From assembly GCA_021852225.1 (NCBI GenBank), contig JAJZOA010000033.1, positions 1-18,968 of the forward strand: a stretch of DNA of 18,968 bases, read 5' to 3'. The stretch comes from Planctomycetota bacterium (lineage in GTDB: Bacteria > Planctomycetota > Phycisphaerae > WQYP01). The position numbers and the translations under genes were made by a program. The notes beneath the pieces are model-generated. The model ran no database searches. It had not been told where the DNA came from and saw only the letters and a list, made by a program, of their open reading frames with translations. Below are positions 7,206 to 14,174 of the stretch, piece after piece; position 1 is the first letter of the stretch; each line of letters starts with the position of its first letter.

Positions 7206-7832
7206 TCAGGTGGAATATTCATCACCGCTGGAAACAATTTTGTAACGACCGGGTTTATGCAGAACAAAGCTGCAACGATTTTCTGGCATATGGTGCACGA
7301 TGATGGTCTTCCCTTTCAGGGTCACGCCGGTACCCGGAACTGCCATGGTCGCCTGCACCGCTTTGGGCAACGTGACGGTCAAGATTTCATGATCCGAAAT
7401 CTTTCTTACCTTTACCACAAAGGCTCCAGGCGGCGTGTCCGGCGCGCCAATAAGTGCGGGCGCCCAATCTACAAAATTCCAGTTTGCCTTGAGTTTATTG
7501 ACAAAGATATGATGCTTATTAAATCCCGATTTCATGTAGCGTAACATGGATAGCAGGAGTGGATGCTGCGATTGAATATATGTGAAAGCGCCGGTGTGCT
7601 GATTACCGACGGTAGAGGCCCATAGCCAGGCTGGCGGCTTGCCTGGCACATGGAGCGGTGCCTTTGGCAGCGGCAGACCGAAGGTTGAACCAACAGTGGG
7701 CGGATTCGCTGGCATATCGGGGGTTGCAGATACGAAAGCCCTGAGGCTGCCCTGGGTTATCAATATCCAGGTCACAACAAAAACCGGCATTCGAAGAATA
7801 TGGATTCGGAAATTCTGTTTGTGACAGATCAT
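7206..7832 (-). CDS. Small exported protein of unknown function
   Basis: A 208-residue protein from ATG 7832. The frame continues to a TTG at 7922, and a second Met lies at 7790, just before the hydrophobic core; no start has a good ribosome binding site, so the N-terminus is uncertain. Residues 1-36 fit a Sec signal peptide (basic N-region, PVFVVTWILIT, then A-F-V-S-A). The middle has IQSQHPLLLSMLRYMKSGF. The last 80 residues have the alternating hydrophobic pattern of a beta-sandwich (VVKVRKISDHEILTVTLP, TLKGKTIIVHHMP, FVLHKPGRYKIV), as in C-terminal domains of some polysaccharide lyases and glycosidases. No catalytic motif is recognised. It is the first gene of the - strand run, 77 bases before the Tat-exported hydrolase, so it is probably co-transcribed and may bind or process the same glycan. 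Confidence 0.6.
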   Translation of the reverse strand: MICHKQNFRIHILRMPVFVVTWILITQGSLRAFVSATPDMPANPPTVGSTFGLPLPKAPLHVPGKPPAWLWASTVGNQHTGAFTYIQSQHPLLLSMLRYMKSGFNKHHIFVNKLKANWNFVDWAPALIGAPDTPPGAFVVKVRKISDHEILTVTLPKAVQATMAVPGTGVTLKGKTIIVHHMPENRCSFVLHKPGRYKIVSSGDEYST

Positions 7833-7922
7833 GATGATTATCCGCAACGTGAATACCAGGATGAAACAATACCGCCTGATCGGAAAAGCGTGTTTTACCT
7901 GCCAAGACCCGCGACGGTACAA

Positions 7923-8420
7923 GGTTTAGACAAATACACCGACCAATTGACCTGCAATATCCGCTTATATCGCGCCGGAGTTATTCCGGATAGGGCCAAG
8001 GTGCAAGCGCGGCAAAACGCCTGTTGGAATCAATCACCGCGTTCTTATGTCTGTTCGCGATTCACACCATCGCGGTCGTCGTGTTGTGCCGGTACAACTC
8101 CCCTTCTGGCGGTCGGTGGCATCTGCGGCGAAACCTTGAAATCAGCGGTCCGTTCCGGTTGCCTGGGCGGATTTTGCCCTTCCGCACGTCATTCACCCAA
8201 CGCCCGGCCGGCGCCATTTGCTGGCCGGTGACGCTGTGGGCTGGCCCGGGCCGCGCTGCGGCGGGCGGAAGGGCCAAGGGTTGCGGCTTGCGGACAATGC
8301 GGCGTCGCTTTTATTTATCACCCCCCCGCCGTTACAATAGCCACCGGTCGGTTTGGCTCCGTGGCGGAAAAGCGGTGATGCGACAATGACGGGTATGGTG
8401 AATCATTTACATATATCATT
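7923..8420. other. About 500 bases without a supported gene
   Basis: Frames on both strands are short, overlap and are rich in Arg/Pro/Gly. One + strand frame (from 8024) opens with a membrane-like stretch (AFLCLFAIHTIAVVVL) and then becomes low-complexity, with no ribosome binding site. The segment contains GC-rich self-complementary patches around 8200-8270 and a run of seven C near 8322. Promoters for the divergent neighbours should lie here, but none has a convincing -35/-10 pair. Confidence 0.4.
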
Positions 8421-9434
8421 GTGTGTTTATATTCGGTGTCACGCGGAGTGCCAATAACCATCGGGAGCCAGCTTAAATCAACTTCTTTGGATGTGGCGCG
8501 CATCGGTCTGGACAAGGCCGGGCGGGCGGCGGCGTTCCTGCGCGCTTCGGGCGGCGGCGTCATGGATCTGATCGCCCATTTCTGGGACCGATTGCCCCAA
8601 ACGCCCCCACTGGCGCGGAATGATCTGCATTTGCTTGTCGCCTGGCGCCCGACGGATGGTTCAAGCCCCCCCGGCGGGCCGGAAATTGATTTTTCAACTG
8701 TCTCTGGTGCCATGCTGTATGTCCCCAAAGCACATCGGGCTGATGTGCTGGCATTGAATACCGAGGCGGCCGAAGCGTTCAGCATGTACCTGTCCGGATG
8801 GGAACGACTTTTCAGGGCCAAAGAAGGCAGAACAGAGGGAGCCGCAGGTGGCAACGCAGACAAATTACCAGATTACTATATTCCAATAAACTATATCGCA
8901 GGCGAGGCCACGGGCGTGGAAGCCATGCTGCCCCATCTATTGGCTTTGGTGAACAAGAAGGCCCCTGCCCGCAAAACCGTGAACGTGGTGATGCAGTTTC
9001 CTGCGGAAAACACAGTTCAGCGAAGCGAACGGGTGCGGCAGGCAAAGAATGGTGATGAGATCGCCCTGAACCGTTGGCGCAAGTTGTACAACCAGGAGCG
9101 GGGAATTTTGTTTGATGCCGATGTGGACGCCTGGATCGGTTCGGGAAACGTTTTTGTGTATGAACTGGACAAGCAGGTGGTCGGCGCGGCGAAATTTGAT
9201 CTGACTCTACCGAATATGGTTGAAATCGGCGGAGTATTCACCTTTCCAGATTTTCGAAAACGTGGCATTGGTGCGGAACTGGTGCGCGATCTGGTGGCGC
9301 GGATTCGCGCGATGGGAAAGTCACCTTCGCTTCAGGTAGATGTCACCAATGCGGCCGCGCTTTCGCTTTATCAGAAGGCAGGTTGGAAAATCGCCGGCAG
9401 CATGGCGAGGGTTTGGCTGAGTGAAGCACGATAG
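8421..9434 (+). CDS. GNAT-family N-acetyltransferase with a long N-terminal region
   Basis: A 337-residue cytosolic protein in the longest frame, which starts at GTG. No start has a clear ribosome binding site; a later start, for example ATG 8562, is possible. About residues 205-335 form the GNAT fold: the beta-strand VFVYELDKQVVGAAKF, then EIGGVFTFPDFRKRGIGAELVRDLV (268-292), which contains the acetyl-CoA loop R279-K-R-G282-I-G284, and finally NAAALSLYQKAGWKIAG (310-326), the usual end of the fold. The first 190 residues do not match any domain I know. They include PPLARNDLHLLVAWRP and a conserved-looking YIPINYIAGEATGVEAMLPHLL segment, and may be a degenerate second GNAT half or a substrate domain. 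The substrate is unknown. The gene precedes the parS spacer and parB on the same strand, but the 586-base gap argues against one transcript. Confidence 0.8.
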   Translation: MCLYSVSRGVPITIGSQLKSTSLDVARIGLDKAGRAAAFLRASGGGVMDLIAHFWDRLPQTPPLARNDLHLLVAWRPTDGSSPPGGPEIDFSTVSGAMLYVPKAHRADVLALNTEAAEAFSMYLSGWERLFRAKEGRTEGAAGGNADKLPDYYIPINYIAGEATGVEAMLPHLLALVNKKAPARKTVNVVMQFPAENTVQRSERVRQAKNGDEIALNRWRKLYNQERGILFDADVDAWIGSGNVFVYELDKQVVGAAKFDLTLPNMVEIGGVFTFPDFRKRGIGAELVRDLVARIRAMGKSPSLQVDVTNAAALSLYQKAGWKIAGSMARVWLSEAR

Positions 9435-9464
9435 GCAAATTATCCAATCTCAATTGAAAATATT

Positions 9465-9493
9465 CGTAATAATGTAACAATATTCTTATTACG
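9465..9493. repeat. Inverted repeat between the GNAT gene and parS1
   Basis: CGTAATAA and TTATTACG are perfect 8-base arms around a 13-base AT-rich loop, 31 bases after the GNAT stop and ending three bases before parS1. There is no T-run, so it is not a typical terminator. It may be a protein site or a cruciform beside the ParB-binding site. Confidence 0.6.
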
Positions 9494-9495
9494 GA

Positions 9496-9511
9496 TGTTC
9501 CACGTGGAACA
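9496..9511. promoter_or_regulatory. parS: parS site 1 (ParB-binding centromere palindrome)
   Basis: TGTTCCACGTGGAACA is a perfect 16-base palindrome that differs from the widely conserved bacterial parS TGTTTCACGTGAAACA only by the symmetric T-to-C and A-to-G pair. ParB dimers bind such sites through their helix-turn-helix, then spread as CTP-dependent clamps. It occurs 510 bases upstream of parB, and an identical site lies at 9927, which makes chance very unlikely. Confidence 0.93.
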
Positions 9512-9649
9512 AATGCGGGCGTTTATTTAAAACTGGTTAATCGGCGGCAAACATTGGCCTTGATAATCAATTGCCAGCTAGCTGCGGATAGCGTACCACT
9601 TAATTAAGCCAGCAATGATATATCGCCGATTGATTATGCATCGACATTC

Positions 9650-9670
9650 GTTGATCACCGCGCGGTCAAC
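9650..9670. repeat. Imperfect palindrome in the parS spacer
   Basis: GTTGA and TCAAC arms flank a GC-rich middle (CACCGCGCGG) with further partial pairing. It is one of three self-complementary segments in the spacer between the GNAT gene and parB. Confidence 0.4.
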
Positions 9671-9710
9671 GATTTTGCGTTCAATTGTGGCGCAGGACAA
9701 TTATTAAAGG

Positions 9711-9775
9711 GGGCGGTCAGCCAAAATAAATCTATCTAAGGGAGCAGAACTTCCCTTAGCTATCGCCGGCCGCCC
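9711..9775. repeat. Nested hairpin between the two parS sites
   Basis: The outer arms GGGCGG (9711-9716) and CCGCCC (9770-9775) enclose an inner perfect stem CTAAGGGA (9736-9743) with TCCCTTAG (9752-9759) around an 8-base loop. Together they could fold into one long structured element in RNA or a cruciform in DNA. No open frame or T-run accompanies it, so its role (small RNA, leader, or DNA structure at the centromere) is open. Confidence 0.55.
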
Positions 9776-9926
9776 AATGGCCGAAGGCTTGCCATGCATC
9801 AAATTCTGCTAATAGATATTGCCTATGCAACTTGTGATTTGACAAATAGACACATCATTGTTTTACGTCCCCCCTACCAAATTTTTCAACGCACCCGCTT
9901 GACCCGACTTCAATAATCAACGACAA

Positions 9927-9942
9927 TGTTCCACGTGGAACA
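9927..9942. promoter_or_regulatory. parS: parS site 2 (ParB-binding centromere palindrome)
   Basis: This site is identical base for base to parS1 (TGTTCCACGTGGAACA), 415 bases from the start of the first site to the end before this one. It lies 78 bases upstream of the parB start codon, so ParB bound here could also repress or otherwise adjust its own promoter. Confidence 0.93.
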
Positions 9943-10005
9943 TACGCATGTGCATTTCCACGACGCCGATAAATTTGGCTTAATTGCAAATGAATTAAAT
10001 GGCTC

Positions 10006-10014
10006 AAGGAGGTG
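10006..10014 (+). promoter_or_regulatory. Near-perfect Shine-Dalgarno sequence of parB
   Basis: AAGGAGGTG, six bases before ATG 10021. The longer open frame would start at the GTG that forms the end of this very motif (10012), so the ATG is the real start. Confidence 0.85.
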
Positions 10015-10020
10015 CCTTTC

Positions 10021-10989
10021 ATGTCTGGAAACAATAAACCACGCCTTGGCCGCGGGCTGAACGCTTTGCTTAACAATCGGCCAGCAGCCAAACATCCCCC
10101 CATATCGCACGATTCATCCATTATGACTGTGGATGAAGTACTGGCCGGGCCGTCAAACGCCACCGCCCCCCTAGCGACTATTTTACCTGGAGTCCGGGTG
10201 CAAGAAATCGCACTTGAACTGATTGATGCAAGTCCAGATCAACCCCGCACTTCCATGGACCCTGCCGCGCTGGGCGACTTGGCCAATTCAATTCAAACCC
10301 ATGGCGTTTTACAACCGGTGTTACTTAAGCCCGTCGGCAGCCGATATCAATTGCTCGCTGGCCATCGGCGAACAGAAGCCGCGAAAATAGCTGGCCGCAA
10401 TACAATTCCGGCTTTGGTACGGACGGATTCAACCAGCGAATCTCAAATTGAATGGGCACTAATTGAAAATATTCAACGTCAAGACCTAAACGCCATTGAA
10501 CGCGCCAAGGCCTATCGCGTTTACGTAGATCGGTTTGAATTTACCCATCAACAGGCGGCTCAGCGTCTTGGGGAAGACCGTGCTACAATATCTAACTACC
10601 TAAGAATACTTGACTTACAGCCAGAAACGCAGCAGCTTGTGGCGGGGGGGTTATTGTCTGCGGGGCATGCCAAAGTGCTGGCTGGAATCGAAGATGCCGC
10701 CTGGCAGGTGAAACTAGCTAATTTGGCCGCCACCGATGGCCTGAGCGTTCGCAAACTTGAACAGCTTGCCCAGACCGGTTCGCCGGAATCGGTGACTGTC
10801 ATTGCCGGTGAAGCAGGGGGGAAAAAAGTTAAAAGCCCGCACATTGTTGAAATGGAACAGGAACTGTCGCGCAAGCTGGGCACCAAGTTGCGCATCACGC
10901 CGGCCCGCCGCAAGGGCGCGGGCAAAATCATCATTCAGTATTTTTCCCTGGATGACTTTGACCGCATCGCGGAAAAATTATCGTGTTGA
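10021..10989 (+). CDS. parB: ParB, chromosome-partitioning protein (CTP-dependent parS-binding clamp)
   Basis: A 322-residue cytosolic protein of normal family length. The N-terminus has RLGRGLNALL (8-17), the segment that in other ParBs contacts ParA and stimulates its ATPase. The ParB/Spo0J-type CTP-binding domain follows: ASPDQPR (70-76), IQTHGVLQPVLLKP (91-104), GHRRTEAAK (114-122; the usual GERRxRA with His and Glu replacements) and ENIQRQDLNAIERA (149-162). A helix-turn-helix lies at about 175-197 (THQQAAQRLGEDRATISNYL), then GLLSAGHAKVL (210-220), and a basic C-terminal dimerisation domain (about 275-322). ParB loads at parS, spreads, and recruits SMC and ParA to segregate origins. Both parS sites lie in its own upstream spacer. 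parA, usually just upstream, is absent from the window. Confidence 0.95.
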   Translation: MSGNNKPRLGRGLNALLNNRPAAKHPPISHDSSIMTVDEVLAGPSNATAPLATILPGVRVQEIALELIDASPDQPRTSMDPAALGDLANSIQTHGVLQPVLLKPVGSRYQLLAGHRRTEAAKIAGRNTIPALVRTDSTSESQIEWALIENIQRQDLNAIERAKAYRVYVDRFEFTHQQAAQRLGEDRATISNYLRILDLQPETQQLVAGGLLSAGHAKVLAGIEDAAWQVKLANLAATDGLSVRKLEQLAQTGSPESVTVIAGEAGGKKVKSPHIVEMEQELSRKLGTKLRITPARRKGAGKIIIQYFSLDDFDRIAEKLSC

Positions 10990-10990
10990 T

Positions 10991-11995
10991 ATGACTACAT
11001 ATAAAGATAAATATGAAAACAGCGGTGGGGGGCCTGAAGTGCCTCCGCGCGCCGAAGCCCCCGCGCCCCCGGCCATGACACCCGAACCGCCGGAATCCCC
11101 CCAACCCCGGAACCCGGAAGCCGCGGCCGTAACCCGCACTGTCATGGACTGGCTGCGGTCGGAATACCCAAATGCCAAAAAAGGCACACTGCGCAAATTA
11201 ATAGAAAATCATGCCGTGATGCTCAACGGCCGCGCAGTCCGGTCTCTTAAGCAACCGCTGGCACCGGCGGACAGGCCCACCGTGGGCGGCAGCAACCGTC
11301 GCGAGCCGCCTTTCCGCGGCGGTCTGAAAATTATATATCAGGATGCGGATATCCTGATTATCCGCAAACCCGCCGGACTGCTGACTTCCACCACGGAAGA
11401 CGAACCGCGACCGACCGTGCTGGCACTTCTGCAGGAACGCATCGCCCGCAAGAATCAGAAAATGTCTGTTCATCTGGTGCACAGGCTGGACCGCGACGCT
11501 TCAGGTCTGCTGGTGCTGGCCCGCGGCATCCGCCCGCTGGCCAATCTTAAAATGCAATTCCGCCGCCACACCATCACGCGCGAATATGAACTGGTTGTGC
11601 ACGGTGTCCCTCAGCCCGCCAAGGGGCGACTGGAACATCGGCTGCTGGAAACTCCCGCCGCGCGCATGATCGTTTGCGGCCCTGACGAAGGAAAGCCCGC
11701 GATTCTGGATTACGAGGTTCTGCAATCACATGGTGGCCGATCCCTCATCCGGTGTCGCCTGTTCACCGGGCGCAAACATCAGATCCGCGCGCAGTTTGCC
11801 GCCATCGGCAACCGCCTTGTGGGCGATCCGGTGTACGGCACGCCGGCGGGCCGCAAGGGGGGTGAAGGGCGTCTGGCCCTGCACGCCGTGCGGCTGGAAC
11901 TTAATCACCCGCGGAGTGGAAAGTCTGTGAATTTTACCAGCCCACTGCCGGATGCGATTGTCGCCCAGCTTAAGGGCGCCGGTCGCCCCAGCTGA
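10991..11995 (+). CDS. RluA/RluD-family RNA pseudouridine synthase
   Basis: A 334-residue cytosolic enzyme that converts specific uridines in rRNA or tRNA to pseudouridine. Residues 1-47 are a Pro/Ala/Glu-rich, probably disordered extension. About 50-95 form an S4-like RNA-binding domain (MDWLRSEYPNAKKGTLRKLI, HAVMLNG). The catalytic domain follows: IIYQDADILIIRKPAGLL (114-131), the signature VHRLDRDASGLLVLAR (163-178) with the catalytic Asp at 167 and Ser where most members have Thr, and GRKHQIRAQFAAIGNRLVGDPVYG (260-283). ATG 10991 begins one base after the parB stop, and no good Shine-Dalgarno precedes it, so translation is probably coupled to parB. The target uridine cannot be read from sequence. 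The longer frame that opens at 10802 lies inside parB and is not used. Confidence 0.92.
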   Translation: MTTYKDKYENSGGGPEVPPRAEAPAPPAMTPEPPESPQPRNPEAAAVTRTVMDWLRSEYPNAKKGTLRKLIENHAVMLNGRAVRSLKQPLAPADRPTVGGSNRREPPFRGGLKIIYQDADILIIRKPAGLLTSTTEDEPRPTVLALLQERIARKNQKMSVHLVHRLDRDASGLLVLARGIRPLANLKMQFRRHTITREYELVVHGVPQPAKGRLEHRLLETPAARMIVCGPDEGKPAILDYEVLQSHGGRSLIRCRLFTGRKHQIRAQFAAIGNRLVGDPVYGTPAGRKGGEGRLALHAVRLELNHPRSGKSVNFTSPLPDAIVAQLKGAGRPS

Positions 11996-12133
11996 GCGGG
12001 AGAGTGCGGGTGCCCTGTCCTTTATAGTTTCGGTGCTGCTTGGTTTTGTAAGGCACGGTCGAGAATGCTTCCGGGCGCTTTGCGTCGGAGCCATATTGCT
12101 GACCCATTGGCGACGCCCGTGGTGCCATGCGGC

Positions 12134-12607
12134 TTATTTCTGCAGGGATGCGGACATGGACGCCACGATATTGAACGCCCGTTCTACATCAAATCCGGAA
12201 AAATCGGCTGCCCGCAGTACAGGTCTCAATTGCGGTTCAACCTGCTGCCGCAGCGTGGCCAGTCGCATAGCGGAAATGTTGACTGGATCATTTCCTGGTA
12301 TGGCCAGTTTTTGCCGCACAAATCCAATCGTATCCGGAGTTTCGGGCTTTATCCCAAGCTTTTGTACCGTGTAATCAAGGTCGAAAAAATCGCGCACGGC
12401 CACTTGTCGCCGTGCCAGCGCGGCCCGAAATTTCTCTGCGAACGCCTCCAGCCGTAAAATGCGGTTGATGGCCACCGGGGCAATCAGTGAATTGATCGAA
12501 ATCGGATCTCGCAGGATCGTTCGCACGGAGCCGTTGACGGTGTCAAGAAGCAGCGGCTCGCGCAAGGCTACTTCAAGTTTGATGGTATCGCTTTGCGATT
12601 CCACCAA
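12134..12607 (-). pseudogene. AbiEii/AbiGii-type nucleotidyltransferase toxin, C-terminal remnant
   Basis: This stretch matches the back half of AbiEii-family toxins: IKLEVALREPLLL (codons 9-21), then AEKFRAALARRQVAVRDFFDLDYTVQKLGI (about 57-86), and a helical tail with FVRQKLAIPG and VERAFNIV. Full members run about 250-300 residues and begin with the nucleotidyltransferase core (GG/GS and DxD motifs) that transfers nucleotides to RNA targets; that core is missing here. The apparent TTG start at 12607 has no ribosome binding site. The front is replaced by the antitoxin remnant in another frame. The product would not be an active toxin. C-terminal sequence is well kept, so the loss may be recent. 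Confidence 0.8.
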
Positions 12608-12764
12608 CGGCGTATATCCGATCTGGCAGATAAAGACCCCTGCGCGCCCGCGTCATCAGGCCGCCCCTCGCCAGACGGCTCAGGAGTTTGCGTTCCTGCT
12701 CCGGTTGCATGCGCAGTACCGACGTGGTCAGGTCTCCAGTGCGCAGTGTCCGCAGTTTGCGCAT
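12573..12764 (-). pseudogene. AbiEi-type antitoxin, N-terminal winged-helix remnant
   Basis: A 63-codon frame starting at ATG 12764. It reads LRTGDLTTSVLRMQPEQERKLLSRLARGGLMTRARRGLYLP (codons 6-46), which fits the N-terminal winged helix-turn-helix of AbiEi antitoxins: a short helix, an L-xx-L-xx-x-G-L turn and a basic R-x-x-R-G-L-Y wing. Full AbiEi proteins have about 200-270 residues and a C-terminal neutralising domain, all absent here. The frame runs out within the first codons of the toxin remnant (IYAVGGIAKRYHQT is out-of-frame read-through). Antitoxin and toxin remnants overlap by 35 bases, which marks an internal deletion joint near 12600-12625. A DNA-binding peptide could still be made. 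Confidence 0.7.
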
Positions 12765-12821
12765 CTGGATATTCGCAAAAAACTGAGTTTCAAGTGGCCC
12801 AAGGTGTCGCTTCGTAGCCGT

Positions 12822-12827
12822 ATTATA
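12822..12827 (-). promoter_or_regulatory. Candidate -10 element of the old AbiE promoter
   Basis: A perfect TATAAT on the - strand, 58 bases before the antitoxin remnant's ATG, in an AT-rich patch. No good -35 lies at the right distance, so this is tentative. Confidence 0.3.
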
Positions 12828-13034
12828 TTATCAGGTAAATGCCATGGAAAAGCATTATCAATAAATACCATGCAGGCTTGAAATCCGCTCGAAAGGGGCG
12901 GGGAGCGGGCGTTTAAATGTTGAAGTTCCATGACCTGTCCCATTGCTCTAAAGAATCATTCAACCATTATTTCAGTGGTCAAATATGTCCAAACCCATCC
13001 ATCAACCGTCGTGTGGATGACGTGATCGGGGTCT

Positions 13035-14174
13035 TTAACCGCCGCGCTTTCCGGCAATCGTTGCCAGATTCTGCGCTGCGGCCTGCGCCCATTGGGGGTC
13101 TTTGGCCGCGGCTTGAAAGCTTTGCCGCGCCGCGTCCATTTTGCCCAGATGGACATAACAGATGCCCAGGTCCAGCAGTGTCTGGCCGCCAAGAATGCCG
13201 CTTTCAAATGAGGGTATTGGTTGCCAGTTTCCGTCCGCGGCCAACCGCAGAATATTTTCCAAAGTCCCGGCCGCTTCGGCCAGGCGCCCCTGCTTAAATT
13301 GCCAGTTGGCCCGGCGCCACAACAATGGCGGCCAGCGCGGAAACCAGCGGGCCGCGATCTGATGTAAATGTTCCAATGGCAGGCCTGAATCAAATTCGCC
13401 GCGGCTTTGCCGCACCAGAATCGAATCCAGCAGCGGCCCGACCATCGGCTCGGCAGGGGGGGTGGCTTGTCGCACCTGCCCAAGCACCTGCTCCCAGGCC
13501 TGTAAAAGATAGGTTCCGCTTCGGGAGTCACCCATTTTCAGGAGCGCCTGTGAAAGTCGTATCTGATAAAACAGTTGTCCGGGCCGATCAGCCAGTTCCA
13601 TTTCCATCAGTCGAATGTTGCGCCGCAGTTTGTCCGACTCGTCGGCGGTATTGTAACCATCATGAAGGATTCGTATGTTCGCCCGTCTGATTTCCAAGCC
13701 CAGTCGGGCTGCGGTTGCCTCCAGCGGCGGCACAAAATGCTCATGCACCCGGCCGGTCAGCCGAATGTCTGGTCCGGCACGAAAAATTCGCGGCAGGGGG
13801 GTTGGACTGAATTTTGGAATGCCCTCCGGGCCGGAAACGTCGGTTATATCGCACAACCATGACAGCACGTTCGAGTTGCCCAGGCAATGGGCCAATGCCG
13901 CCGACGAACCGCTATCCAACCATTCGTCAGCATCCAGCCAGAAAATCCAATCCCCGGAAGCCCTGCCGAAGGTGGCATTGCGTGCCGCGGAAAAATCCTC
14001 CCGCCAGGGAAATTCAAAACTCTTCAATAGCGGCACAGGCTTGATGTATTGCAGAAAATCGAGGCCAGCGGTGGCGGCTATAACGATTTCATCGGCAATT
14101 CCGGAAACCGACGCCAATGCCCGCGGCAGTTGTCCCGTCTTCTGCCCCACTATCATGCAAACCGATAACCGCAT
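13035..14174 (-). CDS. Family 2 glycosyltransferase with TPR-like C-terminal half
   Basis: A 379-residue cytosolic or membrane-associated protein without transmembrane segments. The GT2 (GT-A fold) part spans about residues 1-185: LSVCMIVG at the start, ASVSGIADEIVIA (21-33), then FPWREDFSAARNATFGRASGDWIFWLDADEWL (55-86), which holds the metal- and nucleotide-sugar-binding DAD at 81-83. RVHEHFVPP (142-150) lies where such enzymes carry acceptor-side residues. About 190-379 is all-helical with TPR-like repeats (FYQIRLSQALLKMGDSRSGT, GRLAEAAGTLENIL, LLDLGICYVHLGKMDAARQSFQAA). This is the layout of GT2-TPR proteins that decorate proteins, lipids or surface glycans. The neighbouring PEP-CTERM gene is upstream on the same strand with a 156-base gap, so a surface-glycan role is plausible but unproven. 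Confidence 0.88.
   Translation of the reverse strand: MRLSVCMIVGQKTGQLPRALASVSGIADEIVIAATAGLDFLQYIKPVPLLKSFEFPWREDFSAARNATFGRASGDWIFWLDADEWLDSGSSAALAHCLGNSNVLSWLCDITDVSGPEGIPKFSPTPLPRIFRAGPDIRLTGRVHEHFVPPLEATAARLGLEIRRANIRILHDGYNTADESDKLRRNIRLMEMELADRPGQLFYQIRLSQALLKMGDSRSGTYLLQAWEQVLGQVRQATPPAEPMVGPLLDSILVRQSRGEFDSGLPLEHLHQIAARWFPRWPPLLWRRANWQFKQGRLAEAAGTLENILRLAADGNWQPIPSFESGILGGQTLLDLGICYVHLGKMDAARQSFQAAAKDPQWAQAAAQNLATIAGKRGG

Noticed and set aside
8024..8389. A + strand frame that opens with a membrane-like helix.
   Set aside because: No ribosome binding site is present, the rest is Arg/Pro/Gly-rich, and the opposite strand is equally open.
9435..10011. The AT-rich spacer as a complete replication origin (oriC).
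   Set aside because: Only one weak DnaA-box-like sequence (TTATCCAAT at 9440-9448) is visible, without a cluster or a dnaA/dnaN neighbour. Two parS sites support origin proximity but not an origin here.
10802..10990. An N-terminal extension of the pseudouridine synthase inside parB.
   Set aside because: The parB frame is strongly supported there, the extension is Arg/Lys/Ser-rich without family similarity, and ATG 10991 directly follows the parB stop.
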